In this document: positions 1 through 8,742 of the stretch, in pieces
Layout of the letters: each line of letters begins with the position of its first letter
Position numbering within the stretch: position 1 is the first letter of the stretch
Assembly: GCF_016890225.1 (NCBI RefSeq)
Contig: NZ_JAFELM010000028.1
Location: forward strand, 1-64,000
Direction of reading: 5' to 3'
Length of the DNA stretch: 64,000 bases
Origin: Bacillus suaedaesalsae
GTDB taxonomy: Bacteria > Bacillota > Bacilli > Bacillales > SA4
The notes under the pieces: model-generated
The model's input: only the letters and a program-made list of their open reading frames with translations
Database searches by the model: none
Told to the model about the DNA's origin: nothing
Made by a program: the position numbers and the translations under genes

Positions 1-117
1 TTCCCTTTAGTTCAACAACCATTGTTTCCTGTAGCTTAAGTGGTAACAACTCCTCCTTATTCCCACCCCTAGAAACAATCTGTTGAATAGCAAGTAAGAT
101 TAAAATGCTGATAAATT

Positions 118-426
118 CTAAGAATCGAAGAATAGGATAAAGGTCAGGATTTCATAGATTTCAATCATTACTATAACAGTGATTATTATTTCAGCAATAG
201 CAATAAAATACATTGATTTATTTAATCTTTTCTTATGAACCAAGTACAATAGAAAAGCAATCAATACTGAAATTATAAGTGAAACAATTGACGGAAAAAT
301 TAGAAACTTACCAAATTGTAAACTAAAATTTAAATTACCAATTAGAAAAAAATAAAAGAAGATATAATTTACAAAAGAAATAAATACTATAAATTTCATC
401 TTAAAAAAATTATCTAATATTTTCAT
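118..426 (-). CDS. Small membrane protein, possibly frameshifted at its 3' end
   Basis: Unrecognised 102-residue protein with three predicted membrane segments (about residues 10-30, 42-65 and 72-98) and a short basic loop (HKKRLNK). The start has a strong AAAGGAGGGG site 6-8 bases upstream. After the stop, a different frame stays open to the left edge of the window and continues with another hydrophobic stretch followed by a charged tail (RGGNKEE). The protein may therefore be longer, with a one-base slip near position 130-150. Function unknown. Confidence 0.6.
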   Translation of the reverse strand: MKILDNFFKMKFIVFISFVNYIFFYFFLIGNLNFSLQFGKFLIFPSIVSLIISVLIAFLLYLVHKKRLNKSMYFIAIAEIIITVIVMIEIYEILTFILFFDS

Positions 427-597
427 CTGTTCCCCTCCTTTTAAATAAAAAATAATAAACTGCCTTTTTTATATAATCTTAGAAAATTGACCAGTAGAAT
501 AACTGGCCAACTAGAAAAAGCTATATTTAATAAACGACCTCTCTAATCTTAACCTTGTTCAACTATCCTTACCCTTTAGCTCAATAAGTGAATCAAA

Positions 598-636
598 CAA
601 AAAGGTGCATTAATCCTGCTCTTGGACAACGCACCA
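598..636 (-). terminator. Rho-independent terminator downstream of the LD-carboxypeptidase gene
   Basis: Read on the minus strand, GGTGCGTTGTCC pairs with GGATTAATGCACC and is followed by a T-run. It shares the ATTAATCC arm seen in several other terminators in this window. The rest of the 427-804 interval holds only a copy of the dispersed TCCTT..CCCTTTAG motif (about 555-590); I see no gene. Confidence 0.75.
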
Positions 637-804
637 AATTAGTTAATGAGACAAAGTTCATACTAATTCCGTTATAAATATCTTGGAAAATTCACTCTCA
701 AGGATTATTCGGCTTAACTTCTATAAAAATCATCAACGATCCCATATCAATTCTAATACTCGCAAATTCCCTAACAAAAATAAAAATAGAGATTGGTAAG
801 TTAA

Positions 805-1836
805 TCATTCCACTCCATTTTCTAAAATGGTGAAAGTCCTTTTTTCACAATTAATTTCTGCCTTTGAGCCATATGGCAATATAAATTTCGGTTCGGTATG
901 ACCAAAATTTAAGTTATAAAGAATTGGCAGATCTTCCAGACCAAATTCCTTCATGACATTTAGAATTTCTTCTTTATACTCGTCATAATACTTCTCATCT
1001 TTTGGTTTACCAAAAATGATTCCATTTGCTTTTCTTAGAATGCCTTGTACAGCATAATTTCTTAGCCAATACTTAATTAGATCGGGTTCTGGTTTGTCTT
1101 CCGAAGTTTCAAAGAAAAGTATGCTATTTTCCCAATATTTCTCTTCTGGCCAAAGTTCTGTTCCTTTTGCAAACTCTAAGACTTCAATACAACCACCTAT
1201 CAATTGTCCTTGTGCCACACCTGATCCTTGAAGTACCTCGTAACCTGAATTTTTTCTCATCGTCCGTCGGAGTTCCTTATTCTCTTCTATCCATTCTAAT
1301 CGCTCACTAGTCCATTCATTAGCCGGATGAATTTCGCCAATAATCTCATTTGAAAAAATCGTTCGATTTACCATTTCAATCGTATATGGATTCATTTCCA
1401 CGTTTTCAGCAAAATCGGTTAATATTGCTGGTCCATAAAAAGAAGAAATTCCTGCTTTATGACAAAATAAATGAGAAACAGTCACATCAGAATAACCCAT
1501 AAAGATTTTCGGATTTTTACGTATCACATCGAAATCAATATACGGAAGTAAACGAATACTATCTTCTCCGCCAATATTTGCGATGATTCCTTTAATACTC
1601 TCATCCTTAAATGCCGTCATCAAATCTTCAGCACGAGCTTTTGGATTTTTATAAAGATATTCTCCTCCTTTCATACTATTTGGCATTGGGATAACCTTCA
1701 GACCAAAAATTTCCTCTAATCTATTCACTCCTTGTTCATATCTCCATCTTAGTTCCGGTTCACCCGCTCCTCCCCAAGAAGGACTTACTGTTGCAACACG
1801 ATCTCCCGGCTGCAATTTTTTCGGCTTAATTAACAC
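805..1836 (-). CDS. LD-carboxypeptidase / MccF-like serine peptidase (family S66)
   Basis: 343-residue cytoplasmic protein with the S66 catalytic pattern: nucleophile Ser116 in GYSDVT, Glu243 in FFETSED and His313 in NFGHTEPK. S66 enzymes either trim the terminal D-Ala from murein tetrapeptides during peptidoglycan recycling or, in the MccF branch, cleave microcin-C-like peptide nucleotides for self-immunity. The LRWRYEQGVNRLEEIFGL start and the long insert around 170-200 look more like the MccF-like Bacillus branch. The start follows AAGGGGGGAG. It appears to be a single gene. The family is sure; the substrate is not. Confidence 0.9.
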   Translation of the reverse strand: MLIKPKKLQPGDRVATVSPSWGGAGEPELRWRYEQGVNRLEEIFGLKVIPMPNSMKGGEYLYKNPKARAEDLMTAFKDESIKGIIANIGGEDSIRLLPYIDFDVIRKNPKIFMGYSDVTVSHLFCHKAGISSFYGPAILTDFAENVEMNPYTIEMVNRTIFSNEIIGEIHPANEWTSERLEWIEENKELRRTMRKNSGYEVLQGSGVAQGQLIGGCIEVLEFAKGTELWPEEKYWENSILFFETSEDKPEPDLIKYWLRNYAVQGILRKANGIIFGKPKDEKYYDEYKEEILNVMKEFGLEDLPILYNLNFGHTEPKFILPYGSKAEINCEKRTFTILENGVE

Positions 1837-2035
1837 ATTAACTCCCCCCTTATAAACTCTATTATTTATGTATGTACTATGGATTTAATTTCTATATAAT
1901 CTTCAAATTACCTGCTGCTATACTAGTATATGACATGATTTTGTGTAATGTAATTAAAGGACTTCTTTTCAACTAAGCATACCCGTTAGTCGAAATAAAT
2001 TACTTTTAAACAACGATGCCAACAATACGTCTTAT

Positions 2036-2300
2036 ACGTTTCTTGCTATATTTATCTCACACTTTTATTACTGACTGATCCATCTCCCAATCTTGCTTAT
2101 TTAATTCTCTTATTATGAAAGCTGCTTCTATTTTTTATTTCTGAGTCATTTCTTCTCGTTCAATAAATATAAATTCCTCACCAAGTTCCTCTGGGAAAAG
2201 GTACCTCCACCATTCAGTTCATCGTGGTAATTTTTTAAGTAGTATAAAAATGTCTCGATACTCATAAAGGTCTTCTTTGCTATGTTCAATATTCGAGGGG
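2036..2300 (-). pseudogene. Decayed reading frame with several in-frame stops
   Basis: The 1837-2436 interval has no intact gene. On the minus strand one frame reads as protein-like sequence (SNIEHSKEDLYEYRDIF, then EEWW-like and PEELGEEF segments, then RELNKQDWEMDQSVIKV) but carries three in-frame stops. The composition looks like a real acidic protein rather than random sequence. I do not recognise the parent family. The right end shares about 50 bases with another gene-poor spot near 14490-14545. Confidence 0.4.
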
Positions 2301-2436
2301 AGAGTATTTTAATTTTCATCGTAGTTAATAAAGGTGCTTTTTAATAATGCACAGTTTCTTCGTAATGCTTTATAAATTAAATTTCACATAAAAATTTAGA
2401 GTTATGCCAACCTATATCCAAGGAGGTGAGATACTT

Positions 2437-2946
2437 ATGAATAATAAAGTAGATAAATCAATTGAATTATCAGCATGGATCATAACGTTGCTATTATTAA
2501 TTAAATATGTTCCTAAAAACAGAATACGGGAAGCTCATATATCCTTTTTGTTTAAACAAGTCATTACATGGCTTTTCGGTTTACTTGTAGTTGAAAAAAA
2601 TCTAATTTCTTATCCTAATCGTCTATTCTTTAAAAAAGCAATCAAATCTAGCTTTACATTTGAATACTTTGTTTATCCTGCCTTATGTTCATTATTCAAT
2701 TTATATTATCCAGAAAAGAGTAATAACGTTGCAAAACTAATTTATTTCTTTATCCATACATCAATAATCACAGGTTTCGAAATAATTGCTGTTAAATACA
2801 CTAATATAATTAAGTATAACAATTGGAAATGGTATTGGAGCTTTATTACAATATGGTTAACTTATTACATATCACGTATTTACCACAGATGGTTTTATAA
2901 AGATAAATCTAAAAACAAAAGAGTTTTTTACAATATTTTAAAATAA
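2437..2946 (+). CDS. CBO0543-family membrane protein
   Basis: 169-residue integral membrane protein with about four to five hydrophobic segments and the family blocks VPKNRIREAH, SFTFEYFVYPA, FNLYYPEKS and YWSFITIWLTYYISRIYHRWF. The upstream ATG at 2404 has no ribosome site. The ATG at 2437 follows AAGGAGGTGAG, so I start there. This family is common in multiple copies in spore-forming Bacilli and Clostridia, and two further members lie at 22606-23190 and 41231-41776. Its role is unknown. It is transcribed away from its minus-strand neighbours and ends in its own terminator. Confidence 0.8.
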   Translation: MNNKVDKSIELSAWIITLLLLIKYVPKNRIREAHISFLFKQVITWLFGLLVVEKNLISYPNRLFFKKAIKSSFTFEYFVYPALCSLFNLYYPEKSNNVAKLIYFFIHTSIITGFEIIAVKYTNIIKYNNWKWYWSFITIWLTYYISRIYHRWFYKDKSKNKRVFYNILK

Positions 2947-2949
2947 TTA

Positions 2950-2993
2950 AAGGAGTAGACCGTAAATTTAAAATTTCCTACTCTTTTTTTGTT
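2950..2993 (+). terminator. Terminator of the CBO0543-family gene
   Basis: AAGGAGTAG pairs, with one bulged G, with CTACTCTT and is followed by seven T residues, immediately after the stop codon. Confidence 0.7.
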
Positions 2994-3144
2994 GTACCAT
3001 ATGAGTCTACTACGTAATAAGAAATGACGAGTTCTCATTGCACCATCCTTATCCTTTAATGAAATAAGCGAGCTATGATTAGCATAAAAACTAATTAAGA
3101 AATCAGAGAAACAGTTAATTATTACGAGTTAGTCAAATTAGAAC

Positions 3145-3169
3145 GAAAAAGCCATATCATTGATATGAC
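3145..3169 (-). terminator. Terminator downstream of the 3238-3735 gene
   Basis: On the minus strand GTCATATC pairs with GATATGGC around a three-base loop, followed by TTTTTC. Confidence 0.65.
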
Positions 3170-3237
3170 ATCCATTTAGTTCTTGCTTCAATACTGCTAA
3201 TCGTTATTTCCACTAGCCCATCTCGTGTTTCCCTTCC

Positions 3238-3735
3238 TTACTTCTTCATATGTTCTATCAATTCAAAACCATTCATATTTCTAATTGATACGATTTTGCC
3301 ATTGTCATCTATATTAATTCTTCCAGTTATAATCTCCGTATTAGTTTGATCATCTTTGCTGTATTCCACTTTAACTTCGAAGTCGTATGCTTTATTTTGG
3401 CTTTCTGCCTTTTGAATTTCAATTTGTAATGGTTTTAATTGATACCCATTCGCAGTTGCTTCTCTTAGCCAAATTAAAACGAGATTAGATCTAATTAATC
3501 TATCTAAGTCTGTAACGAGTGGCTTATAATTCTCTTCTAAGTACGATTGTAATTCAGGCGGATATGCACTTTCTTGCTCAAGTGCATTTATTAGTTCATC
3601 ATTAGGTCCTGTGAATTCATTTTCCAAATAAGTTTGGATTGTTTTCACATTCCTATCACTTTCTTCCGAATAACCTGCAATAAAGATAAAGACGGATATT
3701 AAAACAGCGATACTAAAAATCCCAATTTTCCTCAT
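3238..3735 (-). CDS. Exported protein with a lipobox-like signal lacking cysteine
   Basis: 165 residues. The start at 3735 follows AAAGGGGGTGC; an ATG nine codons upstream overlaps that site and is unlikely. The N-terminus is a signal sequence (MRKIG followed by a hydrophobic stretch) ending in FIAGYSEES, which looks like a lipobox with Tyr where the lipidated Cys should be. The mature part is acidic and probably helical, then beta-rich (GRINIDDNGKIVSIRNMNG). I do not recognise a domain. It may be a degraded lipoprotein, or an ordinary secreted or membrane-anchored protein. Confidence 0.65.
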   Translation of the reverse strand: MRKIGIFSIAVLISVFIFIAGYSEESDRNVKTIQTYLENEFTGPNDELINALEQESAYPPELQSYLEENYKPLVTDLDRLIRSNLVLIWLREATANGYQLKPLQIEIQKAESQNKAYDFEVKVEYSKDDQTNTEIITGRINIDDNGKIVSIRNMNGFELIEHMKK

Positions 3736-3954
3736 ATATGCACCCCCTTTTATAATTCTCACTAATAATCTACGAACTAGATAAGAATAAGTTTCATTCC
3801 AATATAGTTAAGCTCATAATAGTATTGTACATAGGAAATATATGCTTCTTTATTAAGTTATCCTTCCCCTTTAGTTGAACAGATTCTATAAATATAGCGT
3901 CAATCCCATCCAGGTCAATGTTATAAATGAGAACTTCTATTTTCTAGTTTTGAA

Positions 3955-3983
3955 TAAGAAAAGGGACCATATAGGTCCCTTTC
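3955..3983 (-). terminator. Terminator of the GNAT gene
   Basis: AAAGGGACC pairs perfectly with GGTCCCTTT around a four-base loop on the minus strand, followed by TCTTATT. Confidence 0.75.
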
Positions 3984-3997
3984 TCTGCATTTTATTA

Positions 3998-4453
3998 CTA
4001 CACATTTATATATTTGATAACAGCCATTTCTTTTCCAAACCTGTCACCATTATCAATAAATCCTAAACTGGAATATAACTGGTGAGCTCCCTTATTTTCC
4101 GGATGATAACCAACTGCAATTTTTTTGGCATTAGGTAATTTACCTATTTCAGAAATCATTAACTCGGTTGCCACTTTACCTACGCCTTTACCTTGGAAAT
4201 TCTTATCAATCATTATTCGATATACCCAATAAGAATCAAGTTCTTCTTTTACTGAATTATACATTAAAAAGCCTACTACCTTATCTTCAAAATAAATAGC
4301 ATAAGGTTTTAAGGTAGGTTCGAACTTTGATTGAGAAATCGAAATTGCATTTGATTCTATATACTCTTTTTGCTCATTTAATAATTCTAATTTACAACAT
4401 TCATACCAGTTTTCTACATTCACTTCTAAAAGTTTGATATTAGTTTTTTTCAC
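3998..4453 (-). CDS. GNAT acetyltransferase, polyamine (BltD/SpeG-like) type
   Basis: 151 residues if started at the GTG at 4453, which follows AAAGGGGAAAATCT; a TTG twelve codons earlier lacks a site. It shows the acetyl-CoA loop QGKGVGKVATE and the C-terminal HPENKGAHQLYSSLGF. The N-terminal LLEVNVENWYECCKLEL with QSKFEPTLKPYAIYFEDKVVGFLMY resembles diamine/spermidine N-acetyltransferases of the BltD/PaiA group. Such enzymes acetylate polyamines using acetyl-CoA in the cytoplasm. The GNAT fold is certain; the substrate is inferred. Confidence 0.85.
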   Translation of the reverse strand: MKKTNIKLLEVNVENWYECCKLELLNEQKEYIESNAISISQSKFEPTLKPYAIYFEDKVVGFLMYNSVKEELDSYWVYRIMIDKNFQGKGVGKVATELMISEIGKLPNAKKIAVGYHPENKGAHQLYSSLGFIDNGDRFGKEMAVIKYINV

Positions 4454-4761
4454 AGATTTTCCCCTTTCAAATATGGGGACACTAAACAATCCTGTTACTT
4501 AGCGTTATCCCCTATAAACTTAACGATAAGAACTCTTGTTTTGTTTGTCATAATGACCGCCTCCATAAACAAAATTGTCTGTTAATAATACTACATTTAT
4601 CATAATACCATAAATTATCGTAAAAAAATTTGTTTATTCCCTGTTAAAATAACATTCTCCTTTAATTCAATAAGAATATTCACTATTCCTCTTTCAATTA
4701 GATGTCCTTTTTCAACAATTCTTCACGTTACTACAATGGATATGTTTGATTTATTGCACGT

Positions 4762-5280
4762 TTAAAGACGAATAGAGCCATAATGATGTCGACCATCAAA
4801 TAGAAACGCAATGATACTCTCATAATATGGTATAAATTTTTTTAATTCGATTAGCTTTATGATTTCCTCTTTAGAAGCCCATTTGGCTGCTTGTACCTCT
4901 TCTTCCTGTAACGTCAATTCATTTAAATTAATATCATATTCAATTAAATAAAAATCATCAAAACCACGTTCAAAATTAATAGTGAACTGTGGACGAATCT
5001 TTTCAAAGTTATAATGAATCCCCAACTCCTCGAATAACTCTCTTGAAGCAGCCTGCTGACTTGTATCGCCTGCAACCGCACTACCACCACAAGTTATATC
5101 CCAAAGGTTCGGCCATCCTTGCTTAAAGGGCTGACGTTGCTGAATGAGCATTTCACCTTTTGAATTAAATATACATACGTGTACTACTAAATGAAACTCG
5201 TCTGGTGTCATTTCATCTCCACGAGTTATTTGTTTCTCTATTTTATTACGATGCTTATCAAATAAATCCCACTTTTCCAT
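4762..5280 (-). CDS. Nudix hydrolase, isopentenyl-diphosphate-isomerase-like subgroup
   Basis: 172 residues. The N-terminal WDLFDKHRNKI and the Nudix box GGSAVAGD..ASRELFEELGI are typical of Nudix proteins related to type I IPP isomerase and YfcD. The first acidic residue of the box is Asp rather than Glu. HVCIFNSKGEMLIQQR and the late GRHHYGS end also fit. The start follows AAGGAG. The substrate is unknown; diphosphate cleavage on a nucleoside-linked substrate is the default family expectation. Two further Nudix genes lie within 2.2 kb. Confidence 0.85.
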   Translation of the reverse strand: MEKWDLFDKHRNKIEKQITRGDEMTPDEFHLVVHVCIFNSKGEMLIQQRQPFKQGWPNLWDITCGGSAVAGDTSQQAASRELFEELGIHYNFEKIRPQFTINFERGFDDFYLIEYDINLNELTLQEEEVQAAKWASKEEIIKLIELKKFIPYYESIIAFLFDGRHHYGSIRL

Positions 5281-5406
5281 TGCTAAACTCCTTATGTATA
5301 CTTTTGTAACAAGATTTCTAGTATACTATATAATTATTTATATTAATGAGTTTCATAGTAAATATTTAACTAATTTGGAATATGTAGATAAATCTTTCCT
5401 GTTACT

Positions 5407-5601
5407 TTAATAAGAACATTGTGACAGTATTGCAAATCCTATGATGATTATTAATACCGTAAAAATTTTAGTGAGACAGCCACCTTTTACTAATACTAAA
5501 GGATCTCCAATCATTGAACTGTTAATTGCATCAGAGTAATTGCCCATAGGATTGTTTTCAAGCTCTTTTCTCCGCATTTTTTCTTGGTCATCTATACTCA
5601 C
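5407..5601 (-). CDS. DUF6366 small membrane protein
   Basis: 64 residues from the GTG at 5601, which follows GAAGGGGATGG. Residues 1-35 are charged and end in NPMGNYSDAINSSMIGDP, the recognisable DUF6366 block. A single transmembrane helix fills the C-terminus (IFTVLIIIIGFAIL). This family is widespread in Bacillus and has no assigned function. Single gene; the C-terminal anchor suggests the N-terminal part lies in the cytoplasm. Confidence 0.7.
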   Translation of the reverse strand: MSIDDQEKMRRKELENNPMGNYSDAINSSMIGDPLVLVKGGCLTKIFTVLIIIIGFAILSQCSY

Positions 5602-5682
5602 TAAACCATCCCCTTCGATATTCACCTTTAATATGAATTATTAAATGAAAATGTTTTTGTTTCACTATACATGCCCTTATGT

Positions 5683-5715
5683 AAAAACAAGCGTTAATCT
5701 CTAAGAGATCAACGC
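5683..5715 (-). terminator. Terminator downstream of the 5735-5911 gene
   Basis: On the minus strand GCGTTGATCTC pairs with GAGATTAACGC around a three-base loop, then TTGTTTTT. Confidence 0.75.
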
Positions 5716-5734
5716 ACTGATTAATAACCTAATT

Positions 5735-5911
5735 TTAGAAATGCCCTCCACCACTACCTTTGTTATCTCCCATTACATAATTCGAATCTTCACCAGGCTT
5801 GGCATTTGGATTAGTTGGTATGTGAGGATTATTCTTAATTTTTTTATTTCGCTTGTCTATAAGAAATGCAATCAACAAAACCGCAAGAATGAACAATAAA
5901 ATAAACCACAT
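5735..5911 (-). CDS. Small single-pass membrane protein
   Basis: 58 residues: an N-terminal membrane helix (MWFILLFILAVLLIAFLI), a basic stop-transfer segment (DKRNKKIKNN), and a Pro/Asn/Gly-rich tail ending GSGGGHF. The upstream sequence carries GAAGGAGTGAAG. A GTG four codons earlier is a possible alternative start. Not a recognised family. Confidence 0.55.
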   Translation of the reverse strand: MWFILLFILAVLLIAFLIDKRNKKIKNNPHIPTNPNAKPGEDSNYVMGDNKGSGGGHF

Positions 5912-6108
5912 TATTAACTTCACTCCTTCACCCTTTAAGTTAAATTTTAACATTAACTCAAGCGAAGTGACATAAGATTCTGATTTTAACTAAAACATCC
6001 GTTACTTTAAGTATAATTCTTCACAAGCAACCCTTCTGGTTAACAAGAAATTGTTACTAAATAACTTAGAATAGATTAAAATCTTACTTAGAGTTGTTTT
6101 TAGAATAT

Positions 6109-6411
6109 TTACTGAGGTTTTGAAATTGATCTTACCTTCCATAAAAGAATACCCATTGACGCTATGATTAAAATTACTCCAAAAGTTAAAAATGTATAAC
6201 CTGTTGCCATTGCATCTGTCCAATGGACACCATCATCATTAAATTGAATGCCTAAAAAGGTTATTGCAATACCTTCTCCATCTAATATTGGAAATCCATT
6301 TTCACGAGATTGAAACATTGAATATAATCTTTCAACCGCTCTAAATTCATAAATTGCTGCTACACCTATGACTAATAATATATTCTGAATTAACACTGTT
6401 TTAAGTTTCAT
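6109..6411 (-). CDS. Hypothetical membrane protein, 100 residues
   Basis: Two hydrophobic segments: residues 4-22, which could be a signal anchor, and 68-92. Between them lies an exported-looking acidic loop (DGEGIAITFLGIQFNDDGVHWTDAMATGY). The start follows GAGGGGGAT. No known domain was recognised. Topology suggests both ends in the cytoplasm with the loop outside. Confidence 0.6.
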   Translation of the reverse strand: MKLKTVLIQNILLVIGVAAIYEFRAVERLYSMFQSRENGFPILDGEGIAITFLGIQFNDDGVHWTDAMATGYTFLTFGVILIIASMGILLWKVRSISKPQ

Positions 6412-6485
6412 ACTATCCCCCTCAGTTATGGTCTTACAATGTTAAACAATCCTGTCCATTAGCTCATTATATAAATTCAATAAGT

Positions 6486-6519
6486 AGGTGGATTTAATCC
6501 TTATAAAATTAATCCACCA
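6486..6519 (-). terminator. Stem-loop directly after the Nudix gene
   Basis: GGTGGATTAAT pairs with ATTAAATCCACC on the minus strand. The T-run is weak, so this may act mainly as a 3'-end stabiliser. Confidence 0.5.
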
Positions 6520-6530
6520 AATGTTTTTAA

Positions 6531-6935
6531 TTATGAATCAAAGATATAAATATTACTAAATTTATTATTAAAGGCATCTTTTATTCTTTTTATGTTCCAG
6601 GGATGAATTTGAGTCGGTAATTCATTTCTATTAAAGAAGGCTAATTTTTCAATTTCTTGATTTGGTCTCCATTTTATTTGATCTATTAATTTAACTTTGA
6701 ATAACAGTACCAAATCATCTTTTAATGGTGAAGAATAAACGCATATTAGGTTTTCTACCTCTACTATACATCCAGTTTCCTCGAACACTTCTCGAATAAC
6801 ACCTTCGATTGGTGACTCGTTCTTTTCTAAATGTCCTCCGGGTAGTGTCCAATTTCCTGACCCATAATTAATCTTTGTTAATAATATTCGTTCATCATTA
6901 TCAAATATAGCAGCAAATACTCCAACTGTTGGCAT
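6531..6935 (-). CDS. Nudix hydrolase (MutT-like)
   Basis: 134 residues. Full Nudix box: GGHLEKNESPIEGVIREVFEETGCIV, matching GX5EX7REUXEEXGU (written here in family notation). The N-terminal VGVFAAIFDNDERILLTKINYGSGNWTLPGG is typical. The start follows GAGGTGAAG. Members hydrolyse nucleoside-diphosphate derivatives, often as house-cleaning enzymes. The exact substrate cannot be read from sequence. Confidence 0.9.
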   Translation of the reverse strand: MPTVGVFAAIFDNDERILLTKINYGSGNWTLPGGHLEKNESPIEGVIREVFEETGCIVEVENLICVYSSPLKDDLVLLFKVKLIDQIKWRPNQEIEKLAFFNRNELPTQIHPWNIKRIKDAFNNKFSNIYIFDS

Positions 6936-7010
6936 TTTTTATCTTCACCTCTATATTTAATATTAAACAAACTAAACGTTATTCCTTCTTCCACTAAACT
7001 TACCGTTAAT

Positions 7011-7463
7011 TTAATAAGAAGTACTTATAAATTGATTTATTATTGGTAAATCAGGTGGACTAATGTTTGAAGGAAGTTCGATGACCTTAAAAAACTTCAA
7101 TTCTTGTACTTCACTTTCTTCTTTTTTCAATAGACCATTATAATCACTACATACATAGGCAGCTACTACATTATATACTTCATCCCCATGTGGATACTTA
7201 TAGTAAAATTCAGCTCCAGAGTAGACATTAAATAATTTTATTTTTTTTGCAATTAGCCCTGTTTCTTCAAATAGTTCTCTCTTCGCAACTTGTTCAAGTG
7301 TCTCACCTATTTCCAAGGAACCACCAGATAACCCCCAACAATTATTATCTTTGCGAAGTTGTAATAGTATCTCGTTATTTTTATTAATTAGGATCACACA
7401 AGCCCCAGCCATTATTAGAGGACGGCTACCAACCAACTTTCTTAATTCCATTATATAGCCCAT
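7011..7463 (-). CDS. Nudix hydrolase (MutT-like)
   Basis: 150 residues with the Nudix box GGSLEIGETLEQVAKRELFEETG and a preceding LLQLRKDNNCWGLSGG segment, as in the Bacillus MutT/YtkD-like group. The YPHGDEVYNVVAAYVC strand suggests a recognition loop for a larger substrate. The start follows GGAGGATAAAT. It is the third Nudix gene in 2.7 kb but shares little beyond the box with the other two, so these are not a recent tandem duplication. Confidence 0.9.
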   Translation of the reverse strand: MGYIMELRKLVGSRPLIMAGACVILINKNNEILLQLRKDNNCWGLSGGSLEIGETLEQVAKRELFEETGLIAKKIKLFNVYSGAEFYYKYPHGDEVYNVVAAYVCSDYNGLLKKEESEVQELKFFKVIELPSNISPPDLPIINQFISTSY

Positions 7464-7543
7464 ATTTATCCTCCATCTTTATCTAGTTTACTATTTTACG
7501 TTACTTCTTTACCTTAACCTTACATATTAATAATTCATCAATG

Positions 7544-8035
7544 TTATTTCTTTCTGGGTATCGAAGTTGTAATATAATCTTTGTTGAGCTTCATTTTTCC
7601 AATGTATAAAATCTGTCCGAGATGTTCCGAAAAATGAGTAGAACATTGTAACAAAACATCCAAAACAGTTACATTATTGTTTCGAACTTTTTGTAGCCTT
7701 AATAGGCCCTCGCAAGTTAACTTCTTAATTGTTACTTCCAGGAAGTGAAAATTTCTTTGTATTAGTTCTATCACTTCCTTTTTACTTAAAGTTTGATTAA
7801 CATCAAACTCTCCATCTCTATCTCTATTATCTTCAAGACCTAAGATTCCAGCCTCAATCCTTTGATGTATATTGCCCGAAATATGCAACACCAAGTTTGC
7901 TATGCTATTACTTTCCTCATTCGGCCTCCAATTTAATTTTTCATCATTAAGTTGCTCGATAACGAATAACATTCTGCTTTTAATTTGGTCAAATTTTAAT
8001 AAAAGATTATTTAATACTATTTGGTTTACGTCCAA
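7544..8035 (-). CDS. DinB-superfamily protein (DUF1572-like)
   Basis: 163 residues, predicted four-helix bundle. Family marks: IEQLNDEKLNWRPNEESNSIANLVLHISGNIHQR near the N-terminus and LLQCSTHFSEHLGQILYIGK near the C-terminus. His residues in HISGN and THFSEH would form the metal site. DinB-fold proteins include bacillithiol-dependent transferases and uncharacterised metal enzymes. The start is TTG, preceded by AAAGGAG at normal spacing. Confidence 0.8.
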   Translation of the reverse strand: MDVNQIVLNNLLLKFDQIKSRMLFVIEQLNDEKLNWRPNEESNSIANLVLHISGNIHQRIEAGILGLEDNRDRDGEFDVNQTLSKKEVIELIQRNFHFLEVTIKKLTCEGLLRLQKVRNNNVTVLDVLLQCSTHFSEHLGQILYIGKMKLNKDYITTSIPRKK

Positions 8036-8058
8036 TTTTATACTCCTTTGCGATTATG

Positions 8059-8622
8059 TTATTCTGCTAGTCTATGTAAGTCATTAGTAATCCATTTAAC
8101 TGCTTCCACTAAATCTACTGCAATATGATCTGGTTCAACGTCTTTCCATTTATCGCGATGTGTAGTGAGGGAATGCTCTCCCCATCCCGTTTTTACTAAG
8201 ACTTTTTTTGTCCCTGCAAGGTTAGCAGCTATCATATCTGAACTACCTGTATCACCTACAACATAACACTTACTAAGATTTAAATTGTATTTTTCTTGTG
8301 CTTTTAACAATAGACCTATATTAGGTTTTTGACATTCACAACCATCTTCAGGCTTATGAGGACAATAGAATATATCATCCAAATAGGCAGCATGCTTTGC
8401 TAACTCATCTTTCATCATCTCAAAACCTTGTAATAATTCTTCTTCAGTAAAATAACCTCTTCCTACTCTAGTTTGGTTTGTAAAAAGGAACACCTTTATT
8501 CCTAATTCATTTAGCTGTCTTATGGATCTTGCAGAGAATTCATACATTAAAAATTCAAATGGATGTACGCCACCACCAGTACCACCAATTGTCCCATCAC
8601 GATCAAGAAATACAGCTTTCAT
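8059..8622 (-). CDS. HAD-IIIA phosphatase, GmhB/histidinol-phosphatase-like
   Basis: 187 residues. HAD motif I is FLDRDGT (nucleophile Asp7, acid/base Asp9), motif II is LFTNQTR, and motif III/IV is KPNIGLL and VGDTGSSD. A CPHKPEDGCECQKP loop supplies the zinc-binding Cys/His set typical of D-glycero-D-manno-heptose-1,7-bisphosphate phosphatases. The ATG at 8622 follows GAGGTG; a GTG three codons upstream overlaps that site. A sugar phosphate substrate is likely but not proven. Confidence 0.88.
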   Translation of the reverse strand: MKAVFLDRDGTIGGTGGGVHPFEFLMYEFSARSIRQLNELGIKVFLFTNQTRVGRGYFTEEELLQGFEMMKDELAKHAAYLDDIFYCPHKPEDGCECQKPNIGLLLKAQEKYNLNLSKCYVVGDTGSSDMIAANLAGTKKVLVKTGWGEHSLTTHRDKWKDVEPDHIAVDLVEAVKWITNDLHRLAE

Positions 8623-8742
8623 ACTCAGCACCTCTTTCTACCCTTAATTAACCTTCGAGATTACAGGAAACTAAAGCAAATTATATTTTTGTAATAATTC
8701 TAGTACATTCATTTTATCTCTCTTCAGGTGAATTTTACTATA

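Noticed and set aside
6531-7463. Recent tandem duplication of Nudix genes
   Set aside because: The neighbours share only the Nudix box; lengths and flanks differ.
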